A stretch of 27,040 bases of DNA from a virus. The stretch's first letter is position 1, and the number at the start of each line of letters is the position of its first letter. The notes beneath the pieces are model-generated. The model saw only the letters and a program-made list of their open reading frames with translations, searched no databases and was not told where the DNA came from. Shown in pieces: positions 1-7,014 of this stretch. Position numbers and translations under genes: made by a program. The stretch lies in the IMG/VR virus record IMGVR_UViG_3300029914_000116, positions 1 through 27,040 of that record; one strand, given 5' to 3'.

Positions 1-162
1 GACGGCTACGGCTACGGCTCCGGCTCCGGCGACGGCTACGGCTACGGCGACGGCTACGGCTACGGCTCCGGCTCCGGCGACGGCTACGGCTACGGCGACG
101 GCTACGGCTCCGGCTCCGGCTCCGGCGACGGCTACGGCTACGGCGACGGCTACGGCTCCGGC
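1..162. repeat. Hexanucleotide tandem repeat (GACGGC/TACGGC/TCCGGC)
   Basis: The whole stretch is built from 6-base units that all end in CGGC and differ only in the first two bases (GA, TA or TC). Units group into higher-order blocks of about 30 to 48 bases. It has no unique spacers, so it is not a CRISPR array. It encodes the Gly-X tail of the preceding partial gene and continues beyond the window edge. Confidence 0.9.
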
Positions 163-165
163 TAA
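1..165 (+). CDS. 3' end of a protein with a Gly-X dipeptide-repeat tail (partial)
   Basis: Frame 1 is open from the first base to a TAA at 163-165 and reads as 54 residues in which every second one is glycine (codon GGC) and the others are only Asp, Tyr or Ser, in blocks such as DGYGYG and SGSG. The start lies outside the window, so the folded part of the protein is not visible. The next gene begins 35 bases later on the same strand. The segment is low-complexity and probably a flexible tail; function cannot be read from it. The other forward frames give equally repetitive Ala/Thr- or Arg-rich peptides, but this frame ends cleanly just before the next ribosome binding site, which supports it. 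Confidence 0.6.
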   Translation, partial: DGYGYGSGSGDGYGYGDGYGYGSGSGDGYGYGDGYGSGSGSGDGYGYGDGYGSG

Positions 166-200
166 ACCGATGTGGTGGGCGTTCTTTTGGAGGCTTGAAA

Positions 201-875
201 ATGGGCATTGTCAGTTGGCTGATGGGCTTGACGCGTGGCGGACGCCGGACGCCGGAGGGCGCGATGGACGTGGTTTCGCGTATGCTGCGGGATCGGCAAT
301 CGAGGGCCGACTTCCTGGTGAATCTCGACCACGAGGACCTGCCGGATGGCGCGGCCTTGCCGGCTGAGTTCCGCATCAAGGTCAAGGTGACGGAGCACCA
401 TCCGAGCCTGGATGAGCCGGTCCTAGCTTATCCGCGGAGCCTCCAGCCGAAGGACCGGGGCGGGCCGCTGTCGGGTGGCTTCCCGCACAAGTTCACGACG
501 CTGGCTGTCCTTCTTGCCGCTGCGGTCGGCGGGACGCTATCGGGGTGCAGCTCGACGCCGACCCCGGCGCAGGTGACGGCTGGTGCGCAGGCGGTGCTGA
601 CGTTGGGCGCGTTGGCGGCGCAGACCAACACGACCGCGGACAAGTTCGTCGCGCAAGGTGCGCTGTTCTGCCAGTCGCCGGCCGGGTCGGCGCTGCCGGC
701 TGTGTTTGTGCTGGCCAACCTGGCGGGCGCGCCGGTCGCGGTGACGGGTGCTGCGTCGACCGCGGTTGCTGCCGCGTGTGCTCTGTTCCAGGCGATCCCG
801 ACCACGCCGCCGGCGAATGCGGCTGCGGTGCCCGTGGTTGTGGCGCCCGTAACGACGCTGCCCGCCGTTCACTGA
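201..875 (+). CDS. Unknown protein with internal lipoprotein-like signal and Ala/Val-rich C-terminus
   Basis: The ATG at 201 is chosen because GGAGG at 189-193 sits 7 bases upstream; a TTG at 195 is in frame but lies too close to that site. The product is 224 residues. Residues 1-95 are soluble-looking and mixed-charge. Residues 99-113 form a hydrophobic stretch followed by LSGC, with Cys at about 116, then SSTP, which looks like a class II signal peptide lipobox. The rest is rich in Ala, Val, Thr and Pro. A lipobox this far from the N-terminus is unusual; no ATG, GTG or TTG lies close before it (the nearest in-frame GTG is at 387). It may be an uncleaved membrane anchor or a fusion of a cytoplasmic segment to a lipoprotein. 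Spanin- or holin-related roles are possible but not shown. Confidence 0.65.
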   Translation: MGIVSWLMGLTRGGRRTPEGAMDVVSRMLRDRQSRADFLVNLDHEDLPDGAALPAEFRIKVKVTEHHPSLDEPVLAYPRSLQPKDRGGPLSGGFPHKFTTLAVLLAAAVGGTLSGCSSTPTPAQVTAGAQAVLTLGALAAQTNTTADKFVAQGALFCQSPAGSALPAVFVLANLAGAPVAVTGAASTAVAAACALFQAIPTTPPANAAAVPVVVAPVTTLPAVH

Positions 876-881
876 CGCGCT

Positions 882-1166
882 GTGCCGGCTCGGGGTCCAA
901 CCGCGAAGGATATCCCGCCTGTCAGGATAGCCGGTCATGACTTCGTCCTGGGCCGGTGTGTGCGGCCAAAGACTGACAATACCCCGTGTGGCCGGTTCTG
1001 GTCTGATATCAGGCCATACGGGGACGAGAAATGGGAGACCTACATCGACCAGCTCGACATCGCCCACTACGGGAAGGCGACGCGGCTCGAGATGCATGAG
1101 ATACACGTCGCCCGGGCGGCCGAGCGGAAGCAAGTCTGCATTGGTAGCAATTGGAGATACGAGTGA
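882..1166 (+). CDS. Hypothetical protein, small, Cys-containing
   Basis: Starts with GTG at 882, 6 bases after the previous stop, and encodes 94 residues. There is no clear Shine-Dalgarno, so the start is uncertain; an in-frame GTG at 960 would give a shorter product. The central part carries three Cys (GRC, PCG and a later VCIG) and an aromatic SDIRPYGDEKW stretch that looks folded. Its stop overlaps the GTG of the nuclease gene (GTGA junction at 1163-1166), placing it in the same transcript. I do not recognise the family. Confidence 0.6.
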   Translation: MPARGPTAKDIPPVRIAGHDFVLGRCVRPKTDNTPCGRFWSDIRPYGDEKWETYIDQLDIAHYGKATRLEMHEIHVARAAERKQVCIGSNWRYE

Positions 1167-1726
1167 ACCACCGTGAGCACCGCTTTTCGCACTACGTGAA
1201 CGCCTATTTCGAGCGCGTTTTGGTGGGCGATTGCTGGTTTACGGCGGTGGAGACCGGCGTTTACATGAAAGGCGCCACCGACGAGGCCAGGATGCGAGCC
1301 GAAACGCTGCGCAAGGCGCGCGGGATCAAGCCGGCGCATCTGGATTGGTATGTTTACCAGCGTGAAACGGGCATTTTTGGGCAATTGGAGCTAAAAGTAG
1401 GGAACAACAAGCCGTCTGCGGGCCAGGAAGTGACGATTCGGCTGCTGGAAGAGCGGAAAATACCGGCCGGATGTGCCTGGACGATCCCGCAAGTGCATGA
1501 TTGGGCGGTTGACTCGGGGTTTAAGCTGCACGGGAACGCCAAAAACATCGTCCGGGAGCTTCACCAGCGCCATTTGGCGGCCGATCTGGAGGCGGAGGGG
1601 AAGGTTTCGCCTGTCGCGCCCAAGGATGTGGGTTGGCGGGAGCAGAAACGCGGAGCGCAGCGGCAGAAAGAGGCGCTTATGGCCGAGCGGGAGTTCGAGA
1701 ACATCGTTTTGGGAGGTTTGACGTGA
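1163..1726 (+). CDS. VRR-NUC-like PD-(D/E)XK nuclease
   Basis: The start is GTG at 1163, with GGAG at 1153-1156 at good spacing and a 4-base overlap with the preceding gene; the product is 187 residues. Residues 56-92 show the VRR-NUC pattern: an Asp after a Pro-containing loop (LDW, D61), then a hydrophobic strand ending in ELK (E76, K78), then GQ (Q88), matching the D...ExK metal-binding core. VRR-NUC proteins in phages are stand-alone nucleases commonly encoded next to SNF2-type helicases, as here: the next gene overlaps by 4 bases. The C-terminal 60 residues are charged and helical. Likely roles are branched-DNA processing in replication or recombination. The family is fairly clear from the motif; the substrate is unknown. 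Confidence 0.75.
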   Translation: MNHREHRFSHYVNAYFERVLVGDCWFTAVETGVYMKGATDEARMRAETLRKARGIKPAHLDWYVYQRETGIFGQLELKVGNNKPSAGQEVTIRLLEERKIPAGCAWTIPQVHDWAVDSGFKLHGNAKNIVRELHQRHLAADLEAEGKVSPVAPKDVGWREQKRGAQRQKEALMAEREFENIVLGGLT

Positions 1727-3090
1727 CCCCGGAATATCTGGCCTTTCTGTCAGCGAAAGCGCCTCGGGCCGATCCTGTTGGCATCGATCCCCGCCCTATG
1801 CCTGGCCACATGTTCGATTATCAGTCCGCGGCGACAGAGTTTTGCCTGCGGCAGGGGCGATCGGCGCTGTTTCTTGATACAGGTCTGGGCAAGACCATCT
1901 GCGAGCTTGAGTTTGCCGATCAAGCTAGGGCATTCACCGGATCACCATCGCTGATACTGACACCTCTTGCGGTCGCACGTCAGATCGAAGCAGAGGGTCA
2001 TCGTTTCGGTTACGATTGCCACGTCATCCGCGAGATGTCTGATGTGCGTATGTGCATCAATATCTGTAATTATGACCGGATTGATAAGCTTGATCCGTCC
2101 GCGTTTGGATGTGTCGTGCTGGATGAAAGCTCGATCTTGAAAAACTTCGCGGGATCGACAACGCGCGCTCTGACTTCCATGTTTGCCGACACACCGTTCC
2201 GTCTGTGCGCCACCGCCACCCCCGCGCCTAATGACCACATGGAACTTGGCACGCACTCCGAGTTTCTCGGGATCATGCCACAGGCCGATATGCTTATGAG
2301 GTGGTTTATCAACGACACGAGTGATACCGGCACCTGGCGGCTCAAGGGTCACGCTCAAAACCATTTTTGGGATTGGGTCGCATCGTGGGCCGTCATGGCA
2401 TCATCGCCGGACGATCTTGGGTTTGACGGATCGAGGTTCGTCCTGCCGCCGATGTCCATCCATAAGCACAAGGTAACGGCTGAGATCACACCCGACGACG
2501 GTTTGTTTGGTTTCAACGTCTCTGCGACTGAGATGTTTAAGCTCAAGCGGCAGACATCTGATGTGCGCGCCGACGAAGTTGCGCGGCTTATCGGGACCGA
2601 ACAAAATGAACCGTGGTTGATCTGGGTAGATACCGACCATGAGGCTGACGCCGTCCTGAGCCGGTTGCCGGATGCCATCGATGTTCGTGGATCGATGACA
2701 CCTGAGCGCAAGGAGGAAGGGCTTTTGGCGTTTCTCACATCGGGGCGCCCTCTTGTGACCAAAGGCAAGATTGCCGGCCAAGGACTAAACTATCAGCACT
2801 GTGCGCGACAGGTATTCGTCGGCCGATCGTTCTCTTACGAGATGTGGTATCAATGCGTTCGCCGATGCTGGCGGTTCGGGCAAACACGCCCTGTCCACGT
2901 CCACATCATCGTTGCCGAGGGCGAGGATCAGATCGGCCGCGCGATCGATCGCAAGGCCGATGGCCACGAGCATATGAAGCGCTCGATGCGTTCTGCCGCA
3001 CGTCGGGCGATGGGCCAGTCATCGAATATCAAGGTTGCCTATGATCCGCAGCACGATGGGAGATTGCCGGCATGGTTATCCGCTGCTTGA
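1723..3090 (+). CDS. SNF2-like superfamily 2 DNA helicase/translocase
   Basis: Starts with GTG at 1723, preceded by GGGAGG at 1711-1716 and overlapping the nuclease stop by 4 bases; 455 residues. The frame is open further upstream, but only inside the nuclease gene. Motifs in order: Walker A DTGLGKT (52-58), a motif II of DESS (134-137) in place of DEAH, motif III ATATPAPN (163-170), and a C-terminal motif VI QCVRRCWRFGQTRPV (about 377-391) with the arginine fingers and GQ typical of SNF2/RapA-like enzymes. It is a short, phage-type ATPase without accessory domains. It probably acts on DNA with the VRR-NUC nuclease. Base composition is somewhat AT-richer than flanking genes. The last 19 bases overlap the methyltransferase gene. 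Confidence 0.88.
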   Translation: MTPEYLAFLSAKAPRADPVGIDPRPMPGHMFDYQSAATEFCLRQGRSALFLDTGLGKTICELEFADQARAFTGSPSLILTPLAVARQIEAEGHRFGYDCHVIREMSDVRMCINICNYDRIDKLDPSAFGCVVLDESSILKNFAGSTTRALTSMFADTPFRLCATATPAPNDHMELGTHSEFLGIMPQADMLMRWFINDTSDTGTWRLKGHAQNHFWDWVASWAVMASSPDDLGFDGSRFVLPPMSIHKHKVTAEITPDDGLFGFNVSATEMFKLKRQTSDVRADEVARLIGTEQNEPWLIWVDTDHEADAVLSRLPDAIDVRGSMTPERKEEGLLAFLTSGRPLVTKGKIAGQGLNYQHCARQVFVGRSFSYEMWYQCVRRCWRFGQTRPVHVHIIVAEGEDQIGRAIDRKADGHEHMKRSMRSAARRAMGQSSNIKVAYDPQHDGRLPAWLSAA

Positions 3091-3956
3091 ATGATGCGCA
3101 CGGTCAGGACTGGAGCTTGTATAACGGCGACTGCGTGGACGTTTTGCGCCAGTTGCCGGATCGATCGGCCGGATTCAGCGTCTACTCCCCTCCATTCTCA
3201 AATCTGTTCGTCTACTCGGACAGCGAGAGCGACATGGGCAACAGCGCCAACGATGCCGAATTTTTCCGGCATTACGGCTTCATGCTCGAACAGCTTACGC
3301 GTGTCATGAAGCCCGGGCGCCTCGCCGCCGTCCATTGTTCCGACCTCCCGTTGACTAAATGGAAGGATGGCGTAATCGGTATCAAGGATTTCAGCGGCGA
3401 TCTGATCCGCGCTCACGAGGCGGCAGGATGGATACTCCACAGCCGTGTTACCGTGTGGAAAGACCCAGTGGTCGAGATGACGCGGACAAAGGCGTTGGGA
3501 TTGCTCTATAAGCAATTACAGAAGGACAGCACCCGCTCGCGCCAAGGCATGGCCGACTACGTCCTTGTGTTCCGTGCGCCAGGCGAGAACGTGGAGCCTG
3601 TTGGGCAGGATCGCGACACGTTCCCTGTCGAGCAATGGCAGCAATGGGCATCGCCTGTCTGGATGGATATCCGCCAGACCGATACGCTCAACGTCCAGCA
3701 GGCACGTGAGCATTCGGATGAACGGCACGTCTGCCCGCTCCAGCTTGGTTTGATCGAGCGTGCCATCCTGCTTTGGAGCAACCGGGGCGATACAGTGCTT
3801 TCCCCGTTCACCGGGATCGGAAGCGAAGGTTTTGGCGCGGTCAAGCTGCGTCGCAAGTTCATCGGCGTGGAACTAAAGGGCGGCTATTTTGCCATTGCGC
3901 GAAAGAACTTGGCAAACGCGGAATCCGGCGCCGTGGATCTGTTCGACGCCGCTTAA
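3072..3956 (+). CDS. Site-specific DNA methyltransferase, beta-class (N4-cytosine or N6-adenine)
   Basis: The ATG at 3072 has GGGAG upstream at 3058-3062; 294 residues. Catalytic motif IV SPPF is at 39-42, after a GDCVDVL strand, and the SAM-binding motif I, FTGIGSEG, is at about 246-253, followed by the acidic strand FIGVEL. Motif IV before motif I is the beta-class order. SPPF/SPPY is common in N4-cytosine enzymes but also occurs in N6-adenine enzymes, so the methylated base is not settled. No restriction endonuclease is adjacent, which fits an orphan phage methyltransferase protecting or marking viral DNA. Position directly after nuclease and helicase genes suggests one DNA-metabolism operon. 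Confidence 0.87.
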   Translation: MVIRCLNDAHGQDWSLYNGDCVDVLRQLPDRSAGFSVYSPPFSNLFVYSDSESDMGNSANDAEFFRHYGFMLEQLTRVMKPGRLAAVHCSDLPLTKWKDGVIGIKDFSGDLIRAHEAAGWILHSRVTVWKDPVVEMTRTKALGLLYKQLQKDSTRSRQGMADYVLVFRAPGENVEPVGQDRDTFPVEQWQQWASPVWMDIRQTDTLNVQQAREHSDERHVCPLQLGLIERAILLWSNRGDTVLSPFTGIGSEGFGAVKLRRKFIGVELKGGYFAIARKNLANAESGAVDLFDAA

Positions 3957-3981
3957 AAAACCCCAGAAAAAGGAACACACG

Positions 3982-4137
3982 ATGGCTGACGAATCATGGC
4001 GTCCGTGGCATGGCCGGGAAAATCCTCTTGAGGCGATGTATCAGCACTTCACGGCGCAGATCGAGGCGCTGAAAGCGCAGATCAACCCGGCGCCAGCGCC
4101 GACGCCAGCGCCATCGCCGCCTAAGCCGGCCGCATAA
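3982..4137 (+). CDS. Small protein, helical with Pro/Ala tail
   Basis: A 51-residue ORF starting at ATG 3982, with AAGGA at 3970-3974 (7-base spacing). The first 35 residues look helical, with heptad-like spacing around HFTAQIEALKAQI; the last 15 are a PAPTPAPSPPKPAA-type tail. The stop is 1 base before the next ATG. A similar plan, short coiled coil plus Pro-rich tail, is seen in the gene at 23845. The good ribosome binding site and fit between neighbours support it; function unknown. Confidence 0.65.
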   Translation: MADESWRPWHGRENPLEAMYQHFTAQIEALKAQINPAPAPTPAPSPPKPAA

Positions 4138-4138
4138 C

Positions 4139-4336
4139 ATGGCCGACGACGGCGTCCCGCCGGCCACGATTGCTGACGCGTGTCCGCACTGCGCCGCGGG
4201 TCACCCGGTATCCCTGCACAACGGGAACGGGACCCCCGAATATGTTCACCGCATGTCGGCGCAAGCCGGAACGGGGTCGCGTTGGTCGATCACCATCTGC
4301 CGAGCGGACAAGATCAGAAAGGGGCTTGTGAAGTAA
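4139..4336 (+). CDS. Hypothetical protein with CPHC motif
   Basis: A 65-residue ORF from ATG 4139, 1 base after the previous stop. It has one CPHC pair near residue 15 and a later Cys, so metal binding is possible but not demonstrated. AAAGGGG at its 3' end (about 4318-4324) serves as ribosome binding site for the next gene, and its TAA shares one base with that gene's ATG (TAATG), so the two are translationally coupled. Family not recognised. Confidence 0.55.
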   Translation: MADDGVPPATIADACPHCAAGHPVSLHNGNGTPEYVHRMSAQAGTGSRWSITICRADKIRKGLVK

Positions 4337-5781
4337 TGAACGTCCAGGCGAGGGGATCGAGCGTCCAGTTCCACAACGACGCGGTGAAGGTGTCCGAGCA
4401 GGACCCGGAGTTGGCCTATCGGCTGCTGTGCTCATCGGTGACGATCGACCCGACCAACGCCGTGGCATGGGCTGCCATGGGCATCTGCCTGTCCAAGCTG
4501 GGGAAGCTGCCAGCGTCGATCGCGGCGTTCCGCCGGGTATTGTCGATTCCCTACGGGCCGAACCATCAGCACGGGGACAACTCGCCCAAGCTGCAATACA
4601 CCGCGATGGTGAACATCGCGCACCAACTGAAGAACGACGGCGCGATCTATGAGGCGGTCGACGCTGGCTATCAGGCCAGGGACTTCTTTGACGAGAACGC
4701 CGAGGCAATCGGCGAGGACCAGGAATGGTTTCTCTACACCAACCAGAGCCAGGTTCTGTCCATCATCGACCAGACCTCGATGTCTATCGATTACGCGCTG
4801 CGCGGCTGGAGCCTGAACCCAACGTCCCCGGAGGCGGAGCTGGCGCTCGCGTTGTGCTACCTGTGGGACGGAAACTATGCGACCGGACTGCGGCACTTCG
4901 AGGCGCGGTTTGCGATGGAGAAGGGGCTGAAAAGCTTCCAGAATTACCCTTATCCGCGGTGGACCGGCGGGCATCTGGACACCCTGTTCATTGCCAGCGA
5001 GCACGGCATAGGCGACACGCTGTCGATGGCGCGGTTCGTGCCGCGCACCACGCAGTTCGCCAAGCGGGTGCTGTTCCAGGTGCATGCGGAGCTGCACCGG
5101 ATGCTGACCACGGCGTTTCGGGACTGGCCGAGCGTGAGCGTGATACCTGCCACGACGATGCTGCCGCTGTCCGACGCTTGGTGCCCGGTGATGGGCCTGC
5201 CGACGGTGCTTGGCCTGACGACGGAGCAAATCGCCAGTCATCACCAAGCGTGGCGGATGCCGGATTTCCCGACCACCATGCCGACCGGATGGAAGGCGAC
5301 GGATGCCAAAATCCACATCGGGATCGCGTTTGGCGGGTCGCCTGGGAACGGGATCGACCGGTGGCGCTCGATCCCTGTCACGCAGTTCCTCGACCTCTAC
5401 GATGTGCCCGGCGTGCAGCTTTACTCCCTCCAGATCGGCCCCAGGGCGCAGGACTTGCACCTGTCGGGCTGTGCAGCGCTGATCCGGGACCTGTCGCCAT
5501 ACATCAAGGATGCGACGGATACGGTGAACATCATCAAGGAACTGGACCTCGTCATCACGATCGAGTCGTTCCTTGGGCACCTGTGCGGTGCGATGGGAAA
5601 GGAAACGTGGGTCGCCTACTCGCGCCGCGGTGGCGACTGGCGGATCGGTCGCAAAGAGGGGCCGGCGCTCTGGTATCCGAATCATCGTATCTTCAGGCAG
5701 GAGGCGGACTTCGAATGGAACCCAGTGTTCAAGAGGATAGCGCAGGCGCTACGGGCGAGGCTTGGTCTGCCGGAAGTCTGA
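4336..5781 (+). CDS. TPR-domain glycosyltransferase (GT9/GT41-like C-terminal domain)
   Basis: The start is ATG 4336, coupled to the preceding stop (TAATG); the open frame continues upstream to 4180, but that part overlaps the previous gene. 481 residues. Residues 15-195 contain TPR-like helical pairs (around AVAWAAMGICLSKLGKL and EAELALALCYLWDGNYATG). From about residue 215 the fold resembles bacterial TPR proteins with a GT-B domain: GIGDTL (224-229), HIGIAFGGSPGNGIDRWRS, YSLQIGP, then LDLVITIESFLGHLCGAMGK. In relatives the last motif usually reads DTSVAHLAGALGK, so here the acidic residue is Glu while the His is kept. Such proteins usually glycosylate surface polysaccharide or protein. Its placement in a phage operon beside a DNA methyltransferase and a GcrA-like regulator is odd; candidates are surface modification against superinfection, or modification of a phage component. 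Confidence 0.8.
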   Translation: MNVQARGSSVQFHNDAVKVSEQDPELAYRLLCSSVTIDPTNAVAWAAMGICLSKLGKLPASIAAFRRVLSIPYGPNHQHGDNSPKLQYTAMVNIAHQLKNDGAIYEAVDAGYQARDFFDENAEAIGEDQEWFLYTNQSQVLSIIDQTSMSIDYALRGWSLNPTSPEAELALALCYLWDGNYATGLRHFEARFAMEKGLKSFQNYPYPRWTGGHLDTLFIASEHGIGDTLSMARFVPRTTQFAKRVLFQVHAELHRMLTTAFRDWPSVSVIPATTMLPLSDAWCPVMGLPTVLGLTTEQIASHHQAWRMPDFPTTMPTGWKATDAKIHIGIAFGGSPGNGIDRWRSIPVTQFLDLYDVPGVQLYSLQIGPRAQDLHLSGCAALIRDLSPYIKDATDTVNIIKELDLVITIESFLGHLCGAMGKETWVAYSRRGGDWRIGRKEGPALWYPNHRIFRQEADFEWNPVFKRIAQALRARLGLPEV

Positions 5782-6350
5782 AATCGAGGCCGAACTGGCG
5801 CGGCGAAGCGTGGACGCCATGGATGATGCAGCGGGCTTTGGAGATGAAGAGCGCCGGGAGTAACCGGGCTGAGATAGCCCAGGAGATCGGCGTCAGCTAC
5901 AACGCGGTCGTCGGGAAGCTGTATCGGTGGGACATGGCGCAGAAGGGAATAAAGCCATCACACCGCAAGAAGCCAGGCGGGGCCGAGAGACGGGCGCAGC
6001 GGTTGGCGCAGAAGGAAGCGCAGCCGGCACCCGTCGAGGTCGCCCCGGCCGTGACGCTGCCGCCGCTGGTTTCTCTCACGGAGCCTGTCGAGGCGGCGGT
6101 ATCGGTTGCTACTGTCAGGAACCATACCGAACCGTCATCGGACGAAAAACCTACTCTCGGGTATGTCTGGTCTGCGCCCAAGCCAAAGCCGGTGAACGTG
6201 AGCACGGCGGTATGTCAGTGGCCGAGCGACATCCCGGGCACCCGGCGCTTCACGTTGTGCGGGTGTCCTGTCGAGCGCCACGGGCGGCCGTATTGTGGCG
6301 CGCACGCCGACAAAGCCTATATCCGCAGGAAGGTGGTCTATGCTGACTGA
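5715..6350 (+). CDS. gcrA: GcrA-like cell-cycle transcription regulator
   Basis: The start is ATG 5715, which has AGGAGG at 5699-5705 upstream and lies inside the end of the glycosyltransferase gene (67-base overlap). Starting at ATG 5823 instead would lose the conserved Trp of the domain. 211 residues. Residues 33-72 match the GcrA helix-turn-helix: W-T, then a helix ending KSAGSNRAEIAQEIG, then SYNAVVGKLYRW (GcrA: RNAVIGKVHR). The middle is Pro/Ala/Val-rich linker. The C-terminus has the GcrA signature CQWP (167-170), then CGCPV, YCGAH and AY. In Caulobacter GcrA binds the housekeeping sigma factor and promoters methylated at GANTC. The phage copy may redirect host RNA polymerase or the cell-cycle programme. 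Family assignment is firm; effect is inference. Confidence 0.88.
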   Translation: MEPSVQEDSAGATGEAWSAGSLKSRPNWRGEAWTPWMMQRALEMKSAGSNRAEIAQEIGVSYNAVVGKLYRWDMAQKGIKPSHRKKPGGAERRAQRLAQKEAQPAPVEVAPAVTLPPLVSLTEPVEAAVSVATVRNHTEPSSDEKPTLGYVWSAPKPKPVNVSTAVCQWPSDIPGTRRFTLCGCPVERHGRPYCGAHADKAYIRRKVVYAD

Positions 6351-6555
6351 CAACGAAGCTGTGGCGATGGAGATACTGTCGCACGAGGACATGCTGGCCA
6401 TCGGGCGCTGGGAAGATGTCATCAAGGGACTGGCCAGCAGACGCTTGTGTGTGCGCGTTATGGACCAGTGGCACCGGATCACGCCGGCTGGGATCGTCGC
6501 ATTCGAGGCGCACGAGCGGGCGCAATACGCGCCTGTGATCGAGGGGGAGTTGTGA
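6340..6555 (+). CDS. Small hypothetical protein, possible winged-helix fold
   Basis: ATG 6340 with AGGAAGG about 6 bases upstream; overlaps the GcrA-like gene by 11 bases; 71 residues. Two helices are followed by a strand-like WHRITPAGIVAFEAHE segment, which resembles the wing end of small phage DNA-binding proteins (xLTPxGxxAxE). This is a pattern impression only. It ends in a TGATG junction with the next gene. Confidence 0.6.
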   Translation: MLTDNEAVAMEILSHEDMLAIGRWEDVIKGLASRRLCVRVMDQWHRITPAGIVAFEAHERAQYAPVIEGEL

Positions 6556-6773
6556 TGGCGCTGGCGATGCAGGACGTGTTCTCGTCCCACATCAACCAGA
6601 TCGGACACGACCCAGACACGGGGGAGTTGCACGTCGCCTGGGACAGCGGCAAGCGCTCGATCTACAGTGGCGTGCCGGCGGACGTGGCGCAGACGGTCAT
6701 GCGCTCATGGTCTGTAGGCAAGGCGCTGACGACCAAGGTGAAGGGTGGGCAGTATGAACACCGATACGCATGA
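6555..6773 (+). CDS. KTSC-domain protein
   Basis: ATG 6555 overlaps the previous stop (TGATG) and follows a GGGGGAG site; 72 residues. The order SSHINQIGHD, a strand of the form LHVAWDSG, YSGVP, and SWSVGKALTTKVKGGQYEHR matches the KTSC domain (named after its Lys-Thr-Ser-Cys-like positions), a roughly 60-residue domain found alone or fused to many nucleic-acid enzymes and common in phages. Its molecular role is not established. The next gene starts inside its last 20 bases. Confidence 0.8.
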   Translation: MALAMQDVFSSHINQIGHDPDTGELHVAWDSGKRSIYSGVPADVAQTVMRSWSVGKALTTKVKGGQYEHRYA

Positions 6774-7011
6774 CCATGCGGCGAGGTTCCGCGCGATTGC
6801 CGACAAGATCGACCTGAACGGCAGCGCGGACTTCGGCGGTGCCTACGTGATCGTCGGCCCCGAGGGCACGTCGATCGACCTTCTGATGCTGGACGGCAAA
6901 GCCAACCCGGCGGTGTTCTGGTCGACCGTGCAGACGCGCGTGCAGATCGTGCTCGCCGAAATCGCCGACGCGGAGCGGAGCGGTGGCATGTTGCAGGGGG
7001 TTAGGCGGTGA
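6754..7011 (+). CDS. Conserved phage protein of unknown function
   Basis: ATG 6754 with GAAGG at 6741-6745; a GTG at 6745 is also in frame but coincides with the Shine-Dalgarno. 85 residues. It has an N-terminal helix (HDHAARFRAIADKI), a strand pair around FGGAYVIVGPEG, and a C-terminal helix with FWSTVQTRVQIVLAEI. I recognise this general type as a small protein often found just upstream of phage terminase genes, without known function. It ends 3 bases before terL. Confidence 0.7.
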   Translation: MNTDTHDHAARFRAIADKIDLNGSADFGGAYVIVGPEGTSIDLLMLDGKANPAVFWSTVQTRVQIVLAEIADAERSGGMLQGVRR

Positions 7012-7014
7012 CCC

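Noticed and set aside
1-162. CRISPR-like repeats
   Set aside because: Units are 6 bases with no unique spacers; it is a coding low-complexity repeat.
3072-3956. Avoidance of GANTC sites as a sign of CcrM-type recognition
   Set aside because: GANTC sites such as GATTC, GACTC and GAGTC are easily found in the window, so no strong avoidance; counts were not computed.
4432-5685. Long reverse-strand ORF (417 codons)
   Set aside because: Antisense to the TPR-glycosyltransferase; Arg/His/Gln-rich, no recognisable motif, produced by high GC.
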